From Populus alba (taxonomy: Eukaryota; Streptophyta; Magnoliopsida; Malpighiales; Salicaceae): a DNA stretch of 64,000 bases. Positions within the stretch are counted from its first letter, which is position 1, and every line of letters starts with the position of its first letter. The DNA lies in NCBI RefSeq assembly GCF_005239225.2, contig NC_133290.1, forward strand, positions 11,168,204 to 11,232,203, in the 5' to 3' direction. Positions 49,512 through 59,667 of this stretch are shown piece after piece. Below the pieces are notes generated by a model. That model had not been told where the DNA came from. It ran no database searches and saw only the letters and a program-made list of their open reading frames with translations. A program made the translations under genes and the position numbers.

Positions 49512-52496
49512 ATGGCCGAAGAAGATAATCAATCGCTTCATAATGAGAATAATGAGAATAACCGTATGAGAACACTTATAGACCATATGAATCCCACAAG
49601 AACAAGTGCACCCTCATGCATAGTTTTCCCTCCTGATGCATCTCATTTTAATTTTAAGCCAGACATTATTCAACTTTTACCTTCTTTTCATGGTTTAGAC
49701 CTAGAAAATCCATACTTGCATTTAAGGGAATTTGAGGAGGTCTGTAATACCTATAATGACTCAAATTGTAGCATGAACACCATTCGATTAAAGCTTTTTC
49801 CTTTTTCATTAAAAGATAAAGCTAAAACATGGCTACAAAATTTGAGACCAGGATCCATTCGTGCTTGGGATGATATGCAACAATAATTTTTAAAGAAGTT
49901 TTTTCCGTCTCATAGAACAAACTCTTTCAAAAGACAAATCATCACTTTCACTCAAAAGCCAGGAGAAACATTTTACCAATGTTGGGATAGGTATCGAGAT
50001 TTGCTTAATACTTGCCCACATCATGGTTTTGAAACATGGAGATTGGTTTCACATTTTTATGAAGGTTTAACACCTAGAGATAGGCAAATGGTTGAATTGA
50101 TGTGCAATGGAACCTTTGAAGATAAAGACCCTAATGAAGCAATGGAGTACCTAGACTTGCTAGCCGAAAATGCTCAAAATTGGGATACCACAAGTACTTA
50201 TGAGGCACCAAATAAAACTCAACCTCATACATCTAGTGGAGGTATGCACAACCTTAGGGAAGATCATGACCTCCAAGCCAAGTTTGCATCTTTAGCTAGA
50301 AAAGTCGAGGCACTAGAATTGAAAAAGAGTGGTCAATTAAAATCTGTTCAAGACATTGTGTGTCAAATCTGTGAAACAAATGAGCATGCAACCAATGATT
50401 GTCCAACTTTGCCTTCTTTCAAGGAATGCCTCCATGAACAAGCTCATGCTTTAAACAGTTTCCAAAGGCCCAACCATAACCCATATTCGCAAACATACAA
50501 TCCTGGTTGGAGAAATCACCCAAATTTTAGTTGGAAGAGTGATAGCAACAATGCACAAACTTCACAGCCACCGTTTCAAGCACACCATAATTTTCAAAAT
50601 TCTCATGGATATGCACCTCCTTATGCTCCACCTCTTAGAAGAAATCTTGAGGAAACATTGCATGCATTCATTGAAAAGCAGGAGACAATCAACACTCAAC
50701 TTGCTCAAAGCATGACAGATTTTAAAGATGCTCTTGCAAAATTAACAACTGCTCTCAGTTTCCAAGAGAAAGGTAAGTTTCCTTCTCAACCACAGCAAAA
50801 TCCAAAGGGGCAATACAATGCAAATGCAAGTGGTTCTGGAAGCCAACACATGGATCAAGTCAAATCAGTCATCACTCTTCGTAGTGGTAAGGTTATTGAA
50901 AAACCTATTCTTGAACCTTGTGAGAAAGATGATGAGTCTATCTCTAAGGGTAAGGAAGGGGTTGAACCTGAACATTGCAAAGAGAAGCCTGATTCCCCGC
51001 CAGCACTTCCATTTCCTCATGCCATGACCAAACAAAGGAAAGTCAATCACAACTCTGAAATCTTTGAAATTTTCAAACAGGTAAGGATCAATATACCTTT
51101 GTTGGATGCTATTAAACAGGTTCCTTCCTATGCTAAATTTTTGAAAGATTTGTGCACTGTGAAGAGAAAACTGAATGTGAAAAAGAAAGCCTTTTTAGCC
51201 GAACAAGTAAGTTCCATTCTTCAGAACAATAATGCTTTGAAATATAAAGACCCTGGTTGTCCTACAATTTCTTGCTTTATTGGAGAACATAAAATTGAAA
51301 GAGCCTTACTTGATCTTGGAGCTAGTGTGAATTTACTTCCATATTCAGTCTTTCAAAGTCTCAATCTAGGTGAGTTAAAACCAACTTCTGTAACTCTTTT
51401 ACTCACCGATAGATCTGTAAAAGTGCCTAGAGGAATAATCGAAGATGTGTTAGTACAAGTCGATAAATTCATTTATCCCGTGGATTTTATTGTCTTGGAC
51501 ATGCAACCTGTTGAAGCATGTAATTCATTTCCTATTATTTTAGGACGTCCATTTCTTGCAACTTCTAATGCATTGATTAATTGTAGGAATGGACTCATGA
51601 AGTTATGTTTTGGAAACATGACATTGGAGATGAATATTTTCAACATTTGCAAGCAACCTGGAGATGATAATGATTTACAAGAAGTAGATCTTATTGAAGA
51701 ATTAGTTCATGATCAACTTGAATCTACTTTGAGTAAAATTGAGTTGGATGAATCTGAAGATTTGCAAATGATTTATTCTCAGGAAGAAATCACGGATGAA
51801 AAAGGCACCAAAAATATTGATGCTAATCTTGTGTCAAAAGTGACAACAGATTTGACATTTGACATCCCACCAATCGATGATTACTTTCCTGAAGAATCCT
51901 TACTTTCTCTCAGTTCAATGCCTTGGTTTGCTAAAAATATCAATTTTCTTGCAACAGGAGATTTGCCAGCTCACTGGAGTACCGAAGACAAAGGAAAGTT
52001 TTTGAACGAAGTGAAGAACTTTTACTTAGATGACCTTTACTTATTCAAAAATTATCCTGATCAAATATTTCAAAAATGCATTCCCGACAATGAGGTAAGT
52101 AATGTCATTAAACTGTGTCATTCTGAAGCATGTGGGAGTCAATTCTCATTAAGAGAGACGACTGCAAAAATCTTACAAAATGGATTTTATTGGCCCACCA
52201 TGTTCAAGGACACACATGCATTCTGCAAAACTTGTGAAAATTGTCAAAAAGTTGATACTGGTCAAAAAGTTTTGCTTTATAATTCTCAACTCCATTTATT
52301 TCCTGAAAAACTAAGATCAAGATGGAGCGGTCCATTTATTTTGAAACATGTGTATCCTTATAGGGCCTTTGATATTGAGAATCCAAAGAATGACAATGTT
52401 TTGAAGGTAAATGAACATCGTTTAAAAGCTTACTTTGATGAGTTTCCTAGTGAAAATGAATCCATTGGTTTGAATAATCTTATTGATAAAGGTTGA
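49512..52496 (+). pseudogene. gag-protease-integrase remnant polyprotein with one stop codon
   Basis: A single reading phase of 994 codons runs from ATG 49512 to TGA 52496, broken only by TAA at 49884-49886. Gag comes first (FPPDASHFNFKPDIIQLLP, PGSIRAWDDMQQ). A CCHC knuckle (CxxCxxxxHxxxxC, 50361-50402) follows, then an aspartic protease with DLGASVNLLPYSV at about 51312 and flap ILGRPFL. The frame then jumps to the pre-integrase region (PWFAKNINFLATGDLPAHW), the integrase zinc region from 52116 (CHSEACGSQFS, FCKTCENCQK) and, after a second jump, the integrase C-terminal part (GQKVLLYNSQLHLFPEKLRS). RT, RNase H and the DDE core are absent, yet phase is kept at both joins. The second zinc-ligand His appears replaced by Gln. 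It may still supply Gag and protease if the stop is bypassed. Confidence 0.85.
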
Positions 52497-52705
52497 TTAT
52501 TTTGTTTTTCTCACATTTTTTTTTGTTGCTTTTTAGTGTGACTTTTGTTTTGCTAGTCTCTCACCCCGGTCAAATGGCGGATAACGGTACTCCGTGATAT
52601 AAGTCGGTTCTTTCAGTTTCCCAAATAATTGATATCTGTATATATTTGTACAATTCTGTGCTCTTTCTCCCTTCTTTGAATCTCGTCTCCAATTCTCTTT
52701 TGAAA
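52497..52705 (+). other. Spacer between polyprotein and ORF2
   Basis: Contains 'ctctcaccccggtcaaatgg' and an upstream ATG at 52646 in phase with ORF2. No other feature. Confidence 0.5.
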
Positions 52706-53254
52706 ATGGACACCACTCTTGAAAAGTTGAAAAGGTATTTTCCCGCTCTACCTTCAAATGCGATTACAAAAATTTACTGTGCTAGGTGTGCAAGATTGAG
52801 GTTGTTAATGAATCATGGAATTCCTGAATATATTCGTTGGCTGATTGAAGCAAAGGTCCGATTATCAGGTGAGTTCTCCAATTCTTTCATTTCACACATG
52901 CCTGGAACAGGTAAAAGTACTTTTGCAAAGAAACGTCGTGCAAAACGACTGAAAGTCTGTCACAGATGTGCCAGATGGACTTGCAATGCAACATGTCGTT
53001 CTTTAGGAATGGTATCTGTAAATCGTGAAGATAAAATACAATTCATTAAGGATGGCCTGAGTAAGGGGTCTTTAGATAATCTTTTGTTGACCCTTGAGAC
53101 GCATCCTAGTGGAGATGTGCATCGTGTAATTCATGATTTATGGCCACAATTCCATAAAGAACATGATCGACTTAGTCTTGGGAATTTGACTAAAAAAGAC
53201 CCTGTTTGCCAGTTTTTAAGAAAACTGGATGGGAAGCCTATCCCCGACCCATAG
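52706..53254 (+). CDS. Unrecognised Cys-rich ORF carried by the retrotransposon
   Basis: 182 aa from ATG 52706 (an in-phase ATG at 52646 would add 20 residues). I do not recognise the family. Visible features are CARC (C25-C28), a basic stretch KKRRAKR (75-81), then CHRC (C85-C88) and CNATC (C93-C97), which could form one or two zinc sites, and a C-terminal half without cysteine clusters. PGTGKST at 66-72 recalls a P-loop but lacks the first glycine at the right spacing. The frame is open and lies in the same direction as gag and LOG. It could be a lineage-specific accessory protein or a second captured host gene. Confidence 0.6.
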   Translation: MDTTLEKLKRYFPALPSNAITKIYCARCARLRLLMNHGIPEYIRWLIEAKVRLSGEFSNSFISHMPGTGKSTFAKKRRAKRLKVCHRCARWTCNATCRSLGMVSVNREDKIQFIKDGLSKGSLDNLLLTLETHPSGDVHRVIHDLWPQFHKEHDRLSLGNLTKKDPVCQFLRKLDGKPIPDP

Positions 53255-53353
53255 AGGGCGTTTAAGCCGTTCTTGGACGTAAAACCAAGGGAAGATGTGA
53301 GCCACAATCACAACTACCTGTATATACATGCTTTTTCAAAATAAATAATTAAT

Positions 53354-53354
<1 letters not shown>

Positions 53355-53396
<42 letters not shown>
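53355..53396 (+). repeat. GA dinucleotide microsatellite upstream of LOG
   Basis: About twenty GA repeats between the Cys-rich ORF and the LOG leader. Confidence 0.95.
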
Positions 53397-53398
<2 letters not shown>

Positions 53399-53447
53399 AC
53401 ATCTGGCCTACATATAGGTGGTATGATTGCATTTTCCATTTTTCATC

Positions 53448-53454
53448 TATAAAT
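53448..53454 (+). promoter_or_regulatory. TATA-like box in front of LOG
   Basis: TATAAAT lies 66 bases before the LOG start codon, followed by a pyrimidine-rich stretch ('cttctcttccttcccttc') like a plant 5' leader. LOG could therefore be transcribed separately from the element's genomic RNA. Confidence 0.4.
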
Positions 53455-53519
53455 TCTTCTCTTCCTTCCCTTCATTTCTACTCATCCCATACATTCATCA
53501 AATATAGAAGTGTGTAGAA

Positions 53520-54173
53520 ATGGCAGGTTCCTCAAGTCATCACATAAAAAATATTTTTGTTTTCGGTGGATCCAGTCCTGGGAAAGAAAAAGAGTTTTTA
53601 GAATCAGCAAATCATCTTGGTCGGGTACTAGCTAAGAGAAAGATTCATTTAGTGTATGGGGGAGGTAACCTTGGGTTAATGGGAGGTGTGTCAATGGCTG
53701 CATTTTTGGGAGGTAGTCAAGTTTTGGGGGTTGTCCCCAAAGCTTTAGCAAATGGGGACATCATTGGAAAAACAATTAGAGAAGAACTACAGGTCCCAAC
53801 AATGTCTGACCGACTGAATACCATGTTTAACCATGCTGATGCCTTCATTGCCTTACCAGGTGGTCTGGGCACATTGGAAGAGATCTTTCATATTTCATCT
53901 TGGGCCCAACTGCACATTCACCACAAACCTATAGGTTTGTTAAATGTTAATGGTTTTTATGATAAGTTGTTCTCTTTCCTTGATCAAGCTGTGGAACAGG
54001 AATTTCTAACATCTTCGGCACGACGAATCATAATCTCTGCTGCTACTGCTGAACAATTGATTGACCAACTACAATCTTTCATCCCTATCATTGATCCCTG
54101 CATGAGTCGCCTAGATTGGTCAACTAAGGAAAGCCGTAAAAAGCTTAGATTAGATTTGAGCCTTCATCTGTGA
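53520..54173 (+). CDS. LOG: LOG-family cytokinin riboside 5'-monophosphate phosphoribohydrolase, intronless
   Basis: 217 aa, the usual LOG length. LOG enzymes hydrolyse cytokinin nucleotides to the active free base plus ribose 5-phosphate in the cytosol and nucleus. A Rossmann-like start is followed by YGGGNLGLMGG (46-56) and the signature PGGLGTLEE (113-121) with E121. R98 is kept in MSDRL, but the Lys that normally follows Arg in this motif is Leu99. The last nine residues are LRLDLSLHL, an LxLxL (EAR-like) pattern. Typical plant LOG genes have several introns; this one has none and sits between the integrase remnant and 3' LTR of a retrotransposon, in sense orientation. The frame is open and all signature residues but one are present, so activity is plausible though the altered motif leaves some doubt. 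An alternative is a LOG-like protein with another nucleotide substrate. Confidence 0.9.
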   Translation: MAGSSSHHIKNIFVFGGSSPGKEKEFLESANHLGRVLAKRKIHLVYGGGNLGLMGGVSMAAFLGGSQVLGVVPKALANGDIIGKTIREELQVPTMSDRLNTMFNHADAFIALPGGLGTLEEIFHISSWAQLHIHHKPIGLLNVNGFYDKLFSFLDQAVEQEFLTSSARRIIISAATAEQLIDQLQSFIPIIDPCMSRLDWSTKESRKKLRLDLSLHL

Positions 54174-55397
54174 AAACTTGTGTCTTTTGGTTTTATTAAT
54201 AGCATATTATTTTGTTTTGTTACTTCTTATGTTTGCTTAAGTGTATTTCAGGTTTGTCATTATTCGCTGTTTCAGGTGATGTCTTCTATACTCTATCTTT
54301 GTACTTTACGACATTGAGGACAATGTCTCGTTTTGGTTGGGGGGAGAGGGTAGTACTTCAAAAAAAAAAAAAAACTAACTTGCTAACTGTTTTTGCTATT
54401 ATTAAAACCATTTGACAAAATTGTTATTAGGATGACAGAGTATGGAATCAATTTTATTGACTCTAGAGACGCATCTTAGTAAGTTTCATTACCAAGGTCT
54501 ATCATAATACTTCTTGAAATATTCAGGTTTACAAACTCTCACATTGTTATCACTTGATTCTGCTTATATACTCATTTAACAAGTATTATTAAACCTTCAT
54601 TTTCACACACACACTTTAACATATGATTATGGGTTGCACATTGGATTATTACATTAATTATGTTCTTTTGTTGAAGGTAACAACTAAGGGAAAATGATAG
54701 TATATAATTTGCAAAAAAAAAAAAAAAAAAAGAAAAAAGAAAGAAAAAAGAAAAAAAAAGATAGTATTGATGATAATAAAACGTGGATAAGTTTGGTTTC
54801 GTAGCCTCCATAACCTAAGCAATTAAGCTCGAAGGGGTGTTTTAACACCTAATACCCTAAAGTCAACTGACTTGGGAGCTATTGGCCCAAAGCTTGTTAC
54901 ATGGGTTAAGGAGAAAAGCTTAAGGGAATCAAACATTGCACTATCTACGTATCAGTATCTGCAACCCGAGTTGTTAAGCTCGTAGGGGTGTCTCAACACC
55001 TAATGCCCTAAGACCAACTGGTCTGGGAGTCATTAGCCTAAAACTCGTTACATGGGTTAAAGATACATTGTGTTTTAAGTATATGTGTATATAAATAAAA
55101 AGAAAAAAAAAGTAATCCCAACCCAAGGAAGTTCACCTTAAACATTTGAACATAATATTTTTTTCTTCCAACAAAAGCCCCACCATCTATGTTTTTATTG
55201 AGCACACAAAAAGAAGGTTTATTAATATCTTGTTTAAGAAGTATGAAGCAGGAATATAAATTTAATGAGAGTTTGTTTATCTGGATAGATTAATGGAAGT
55301 TGAATGATGAATGCCTTGCTTTATGGAACTTGCAAATTGTTTCTCTATTTTAACGCTTTAGATTACTAGGGACTAGTAATAAGCTGGTTGGGGGGTG
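54174..55397 (+). mobile_element. 3' non-coding region of the Athila-like element
   Basis: Contains GACATTG/CAATGTC inverted words (54310-54327), a first PPT-like tract TTGGTTGGGGGGAGAG (54335-54350), and an A-rich stretch near 54713-54762. Two direct repeats (about 54820-54912 and 54966-55062) share 'ttaagctcg.aggggtgt', 'aacacctaat.ccctaa' and 'gttacatgggttaa'. No open frame of note. Confidence 0.75.
55386..55397 (+). other. Polypurine tract before the 3' LTR
   Basis: GGTTGGGGGGTG directly precedes the LTR start TGATTAG. A similar tract at 54335-54350 lies about 1.05 kb upstream. Confidence 0.75.
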
Positions 55398-57143
55398 TGA
55401 TTAGTACTTAAAAGTGCATGTTTATCAAGGTTTTATATCATCATTTTGCACTTGAAGTATCAATAACTCCTTAACTAAAGCATGTTTTATAATAACAAAT
55501 TTGATATTATAAGATACCTTAATTTATGGTAAATGCTCATTTTAAATGCAGGACTATCACATAAATAAAAGGATTTATTGATGAGTTTAAGTATTGAAAG
55601 TTAAAGACAAAGAGATAGCCAAACATAGAAAAGAGATGTCGGTGCAGTCCAAACCGGAACATTGCTCGGTAATTGGATCATATCTGGAGCTCTAGATATC
55701 GGATTTAGGTCCATTTTATATAGATGGAAAGGTAAGACAAAGCCTACAACTTTCATGTGGAGCCCAAGATTTAAAAAGGTCGTTTTGAAGTCCAAATTGA
55801 AGGAACAACGAAGAAGTCCGAAGCTGTCCTGCAACCCAAACACTATTTAGTGTTCAGCCCATATCTTGAGTTCTAGAAGTCCAAATGACCTCATCTTTTT
55901 TTTGTTGGAAAGCTGAGACAATTTCCTAGAACATTCCTGAGAATTCTGGGCAAATTATGATGTTAGCAATGACGTCTTGTTCAGACAAGAAGATAAGGAT
56001 TGTCACCAAGTCAAGATGTGGCCACCCACTCATCAATTAGTCAACAAATCAATAGTTCCAAATTTTGGCCTATAAAAGGAGGCACTTACCATGTATTGAG
56101 GCATCTTGGTTTCCAGATCAAGATCATGCTCTTGCTTTCTCTCTTTGTATTGCTTATGTTTTGCTTTCATTAATATCAAGTTTATGCACTTCATTTCCTT
56201 TCCTTTATTTAGTTAACTTCTTTCTCATTTATGTTCTTGTCTTGTTCATTTATATTTCTATCTTTCATTATGTCTAGCTAAGCTAATTATGTCAAGGTGA
56301 AAAGGGTACACTAATGGTGTAAGAATAAGTATAATATAAACTTAACATGGACCTTAATGTTGGATACTAACATGTTTTATATTTGTTATCTTGTTCACTT
56401 TTAATACTTTGCTTGTTAAATGGTTAATCTAGATTTATGTTGTATAACACTTGGTACAACAAATACTTGGTACTTTCATAGCCCATACTGTATGGTATAA
56501 CCGGCACCTGAGCTATGAAAGGGACTTGATTTGTTGTTAACATAAGTTATAATCATGAATGCCTGCCAACATTTACAAGTATTAGCTTTATTCGAATAAG
56601 ATAACTAATGTAATCATGTTAACAATTTATAATCTGATTAGAACCTCCTTTATGTGTGGTTTCCAATTGAGTAATAAGAGTTTATATTATACTTGTTTGA
56701 AGTACCATTAGTGGATCCTCTAACCTTGACATTCGTTTTTATCATTGTTTAATCCTTACATTAATCTTCCAACTCAAAGTTCTCATTAATTTCTTCATCT
56801 TCTTCTATTACTGCTACTACTACTATTATTTTTTTTTTATTGTTGTTGTTGTTATTTACATTCTGTAATATATCCCTTTGATCTTTTTATAAACTCAGTA
56901 TATAGGCTGGAAACCTGTGACCCAATCTTTTGGATCATTCTTAGGTGTAACAACGCCACGTACTGAGTATGATAATTATTGTTATTGTTATTGTTATTGT
57001 TGTTGTTGTTGTTGTTGTTGTTGTCTTGTTATTTATAATTTATACAATTAACCTCTTTGTGGTTCGACCCTGGTCTTGCCGGGTTATTTATTACTTCGAC
57101 ACTCCTGCACTTAGGAAAAGACATCAAGCTTTTGGTCATGTCA
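55398..57143 (+). repeat. 3' LTR of the Athila-like element
   Basis: 1746 bases, colinear with 47541-49302. Scattered substitutions plus small length changes in the trinucleotide runs. Confidence 0.92.
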
Positions 57144-57148
57144 CAATG

Positions 57149-58950
57149 CTTACGAAGCAAAACTCTTCAATGTTTTGCATAGTAAGCTTTGTAAAGAAAA
57201 ACTTGTCTTCTTGTCTTCCTAGCTGCTTAATATCCACTCATTTAAAGACCTTACTTTTTTCTTTTTTTGTTTCTTTCTCTCTATGTGTGTTTTTTTTTTA
57301 AAAACTTGAGATCCCATCCGGCGACCTCCTGTAACCAAAACCAAAGCATTTGTGTAACTCGGTCAACCTGAAATCCCATCTGGTGATTTCCTCTAACCAA
57401 AGCTACATAAGATCCCATCTGTCGACCTCATTCAACTAGAACAAAAACATATGTGCAGCTTGATCAACTTGAAATCCCATCTGACGATTCCCTTTAACCA
57501 AAGCCATCTGAGATCCCATCTAGCGATCCCTTTTAACCAAAACCAAAGAATACGTGTAACTCGATCAACCTAAAATCCCATCTAGTGATTCCCTTTAACC
57601 AAAGCCACACGAAATCCCATCTGGCGACCTCATTCAACTAAAACAAAAAATATGTGCAGCTCGGTGAACCTGAAATCCCATCTGGCGATTCTCTTTAACC
57701 AAATCCACCTGAGATCCCATCTGGCGATTCCCTTTAACCAAAGCCACTTGAGATCCCATCTGGAGACCTCATTCAACTAGAACTAAAAAATGTGCGTAGC
57801 TCGGTGAACCTAAAATCCCATTTGGTGATTCCCTTTAACCAAAGCCACCTGAGATCCCATCTAGCAACCTCATTCAACTAGAACTAAAAAATATGCGTAG
57901 CTCGGTGAACCTAAAATCCCATTTGGTGATTCCCTTTAACCAAAGCCACTTGAGATCCCATCTGGCGACCTCATTCAACTAGAGCTAAAAATATAGGCAG
58001 CTTGGTCAACTTGAAATCCCATCTGGTGACCTTATTCAACCAAAACAAAAAAATATACGTAGCTCGGTCAACCTGAAATCCCATCTGGCAATTCCCTTTA
58101 ACCAAAGCTACTTAAGATCCCATTTGGCGACCTCATTTAATCAAAACAAAAGAATGTGTAAAAAGTGGTCTCATTGTAATGGGTGACCTACCCAGGTGGA
58201 AAAGAATGTGAAAAATGGTCTCATTATCATGGGTGACCTACCCAGATGGAAAGAATGTGAAGTGTGGTTTCATTGTAATGGGTGAGCTACCTAGATGGAA
58301 AAAATGTGAAAAACGGTCTCATTATGATGGGTGACCTACCTAGATGGAAAGAATGTGAAGTGCGGTCTCATTGTAATGGGTGACCTACCCAGATGGAAAC
58401 AATGTGAAGCGCGGTCTCATTGTAATTGGTGACCTACCTAAAGAAAAAGAAAAGAGTGGTCTCATTGTAATGGGTGACCTACCCAAGTGGAAGAATGGCC
58501 TCATTGTAATGGGTGACCTACCCAGGTAAAAAAAACATGAAGAATTGGTCGTGTTGTAATGGGTGACCTACCCAGAAAAATGTTGATGATGGCTCAAAGG
58601 CACACTCGAAAATAGGTAGGGTTAGAAACGCACTACTCGAGATGATGGCTTAAAGACACACACAAAAAAAGGTGAGGGCTCAAAGGCGCACTCGAAATGA
58701 GGTAGGGTTAGAAAATGCACTACTTGAGAAGTGAGGGCTCAAAGGCGCGCTCAAAAGGAGGTAGAGTTAAAAAACGCACTACCTAAAAGATGGTGGTTTA
58801 AAGGCGCACTCGAAATGAGGTAGGGTTAGAAAACACACTACCCAAGAGTTGGTGGCTCAAAGGCGCACTCAAAATGAGGTAGGGTTAGAAAATGCACTAC
58901 TTGAAAAATGATGGCTCAAAGGCGCACAAAAAAGAAAGTGAGGGCTCAAA
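57149..58950 (-). repeat. Tail tandem arrays of the minus-strand element
   Basis: Three arrays follow one another. At 57307-58150 a composite unit of about 100 bases repeats ('gatcccatctggcgacctc', 'attccctttaaccaaagcc', 'gtagctcggtgaacct'). At about 58155-58576 a unit of about 50 bases repeats ('tctcattgtaatgggtgac', 'ctacccagatgg'). At about 58578-58945 a unit of about 58 bases repeats ('ggctcaaaggcgcactcg', 'aggtagggttagaaaa'). No coding. Confidence 0.9.
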
Positions 58951-59667
58951 GGCTGGGTCGGTCAAGAGAGGAGAGGGACGATGCTTAGAAAGGGCTGATG
59001 GAGAGATTGGGAGAACAGAGTTGAAGGAAACGACCGGGGGAAGAGAGGCGAATCTGTTCTAGGGTTATGGGTCTATGGGGAAGATAGGGACGGCTGAGAG
59101 AGAGGGAAGAACCACTGAGAGAGCAGAGTCAGAGGGCCACTATGGTGAAGGTGGGGAAGGAGATGCAGATTGGGAAAAAACTGGGGGGAAAGGGCTTGAA
59201 CGGCTGGTTTCGGAGAGAAAAATCAAAGCCGGTTGGGGGGCGGCTGTTTAGGTTAGATAGGTTCAGGGTTAGGTTTCTCTCTCTCTTCTTTTTTTTTTGT
59301 ATTTTTCTTTCAAAATTGCCCCTGTTTTTGTATGTGTTGAAAACCAGTATTTATAGGCAATAATGTTTCTAGGTTTCCAAACTTGGTCCCTTAACTTCTT
59401 TCTATTTGTAAATTTGATTTTTCTTAATTTTTTTGAAAATGAGCAATATCAACGTCGAATCAATGATTTTAAAAAATGATGCGTGAAAAGTTAAACACGT
59501 TCAAAAGACCTTTGAAGATTTAAATTCTTTTTAGACGATGCTGAAAATGCAAAAAACGATGCAAATATATTAAAAATGTATTTTTTTTTTATTTTCAATG
59601 TGTTTTTGTTATTTTTGGATTTTTCTGAAAATTTACCGAAACATGAGTCAAAAATTGGGTGGCAACA
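58951..59667 (-). repeat. Truncated 5' LTR of the minus-strand element
   Basis: Colinear with 46772-47521 of the 3' LTR, high identity, ending TTGGGTGGCAACA. The part nearest the primer site is missing, cut off at the junction with tail repeats. The frame at 59142-59363 is LTR noise. Confidence 0.85.

Larger units (their letters stand above)
47541..57143 (+). mobile_element. Complete young Athila-like LTR retrotransposon carrying a LOG gene
   Basis: The 5' LTR 47541-49302 and 3' LTR 55398-57143 both run TGATTAG...TGTCA. The element is flanked by the perfect duplication CAATG (47536-47540 and 57144-57148). The empty site can be read in the related sequence near 63125-63145 ('cgtaagcattgtaaaaag', inverted). 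The primer site is Asp-tRNA type. Internal order: gag, protease, integrase remnants, unknown ORF, LOG gene, two PPT-like tracts. RT, RNase H and integrase core are missing, so it needs enzymes from another element. LTRs differ by roughly 2% by eye, indicating recent movement. Confidence 0.92.
45623..59667 (-). mobile_element. Minus-strand Tat/Ogre-like element, deleted and split by the Athila-like insertion
   Basis: The 3' LTR is 45623-47521. A short tail of internal sequence continues at 57149-58950 after the inserted element. The right end is a truncated 5' LTR, 58951-59667. Flanks AACCT (45618-45622) and AGCCT (59668-59672) match at 4 of 5 positions, an aged TSD. Primer site, gag and pol are gone: the truncated LTR joins the tail repeats directly, with short homology (AAGG) at the junction. 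Confidence 0.78.

Noticed and set aside
52898..52924. Possible Walker A (P-loop) in ORF2, PGTGKST
   Set aside because: GxxxxGK[ST] needs a glycine five residues before the second glycine; here that position is His, and no Walker B is evident.
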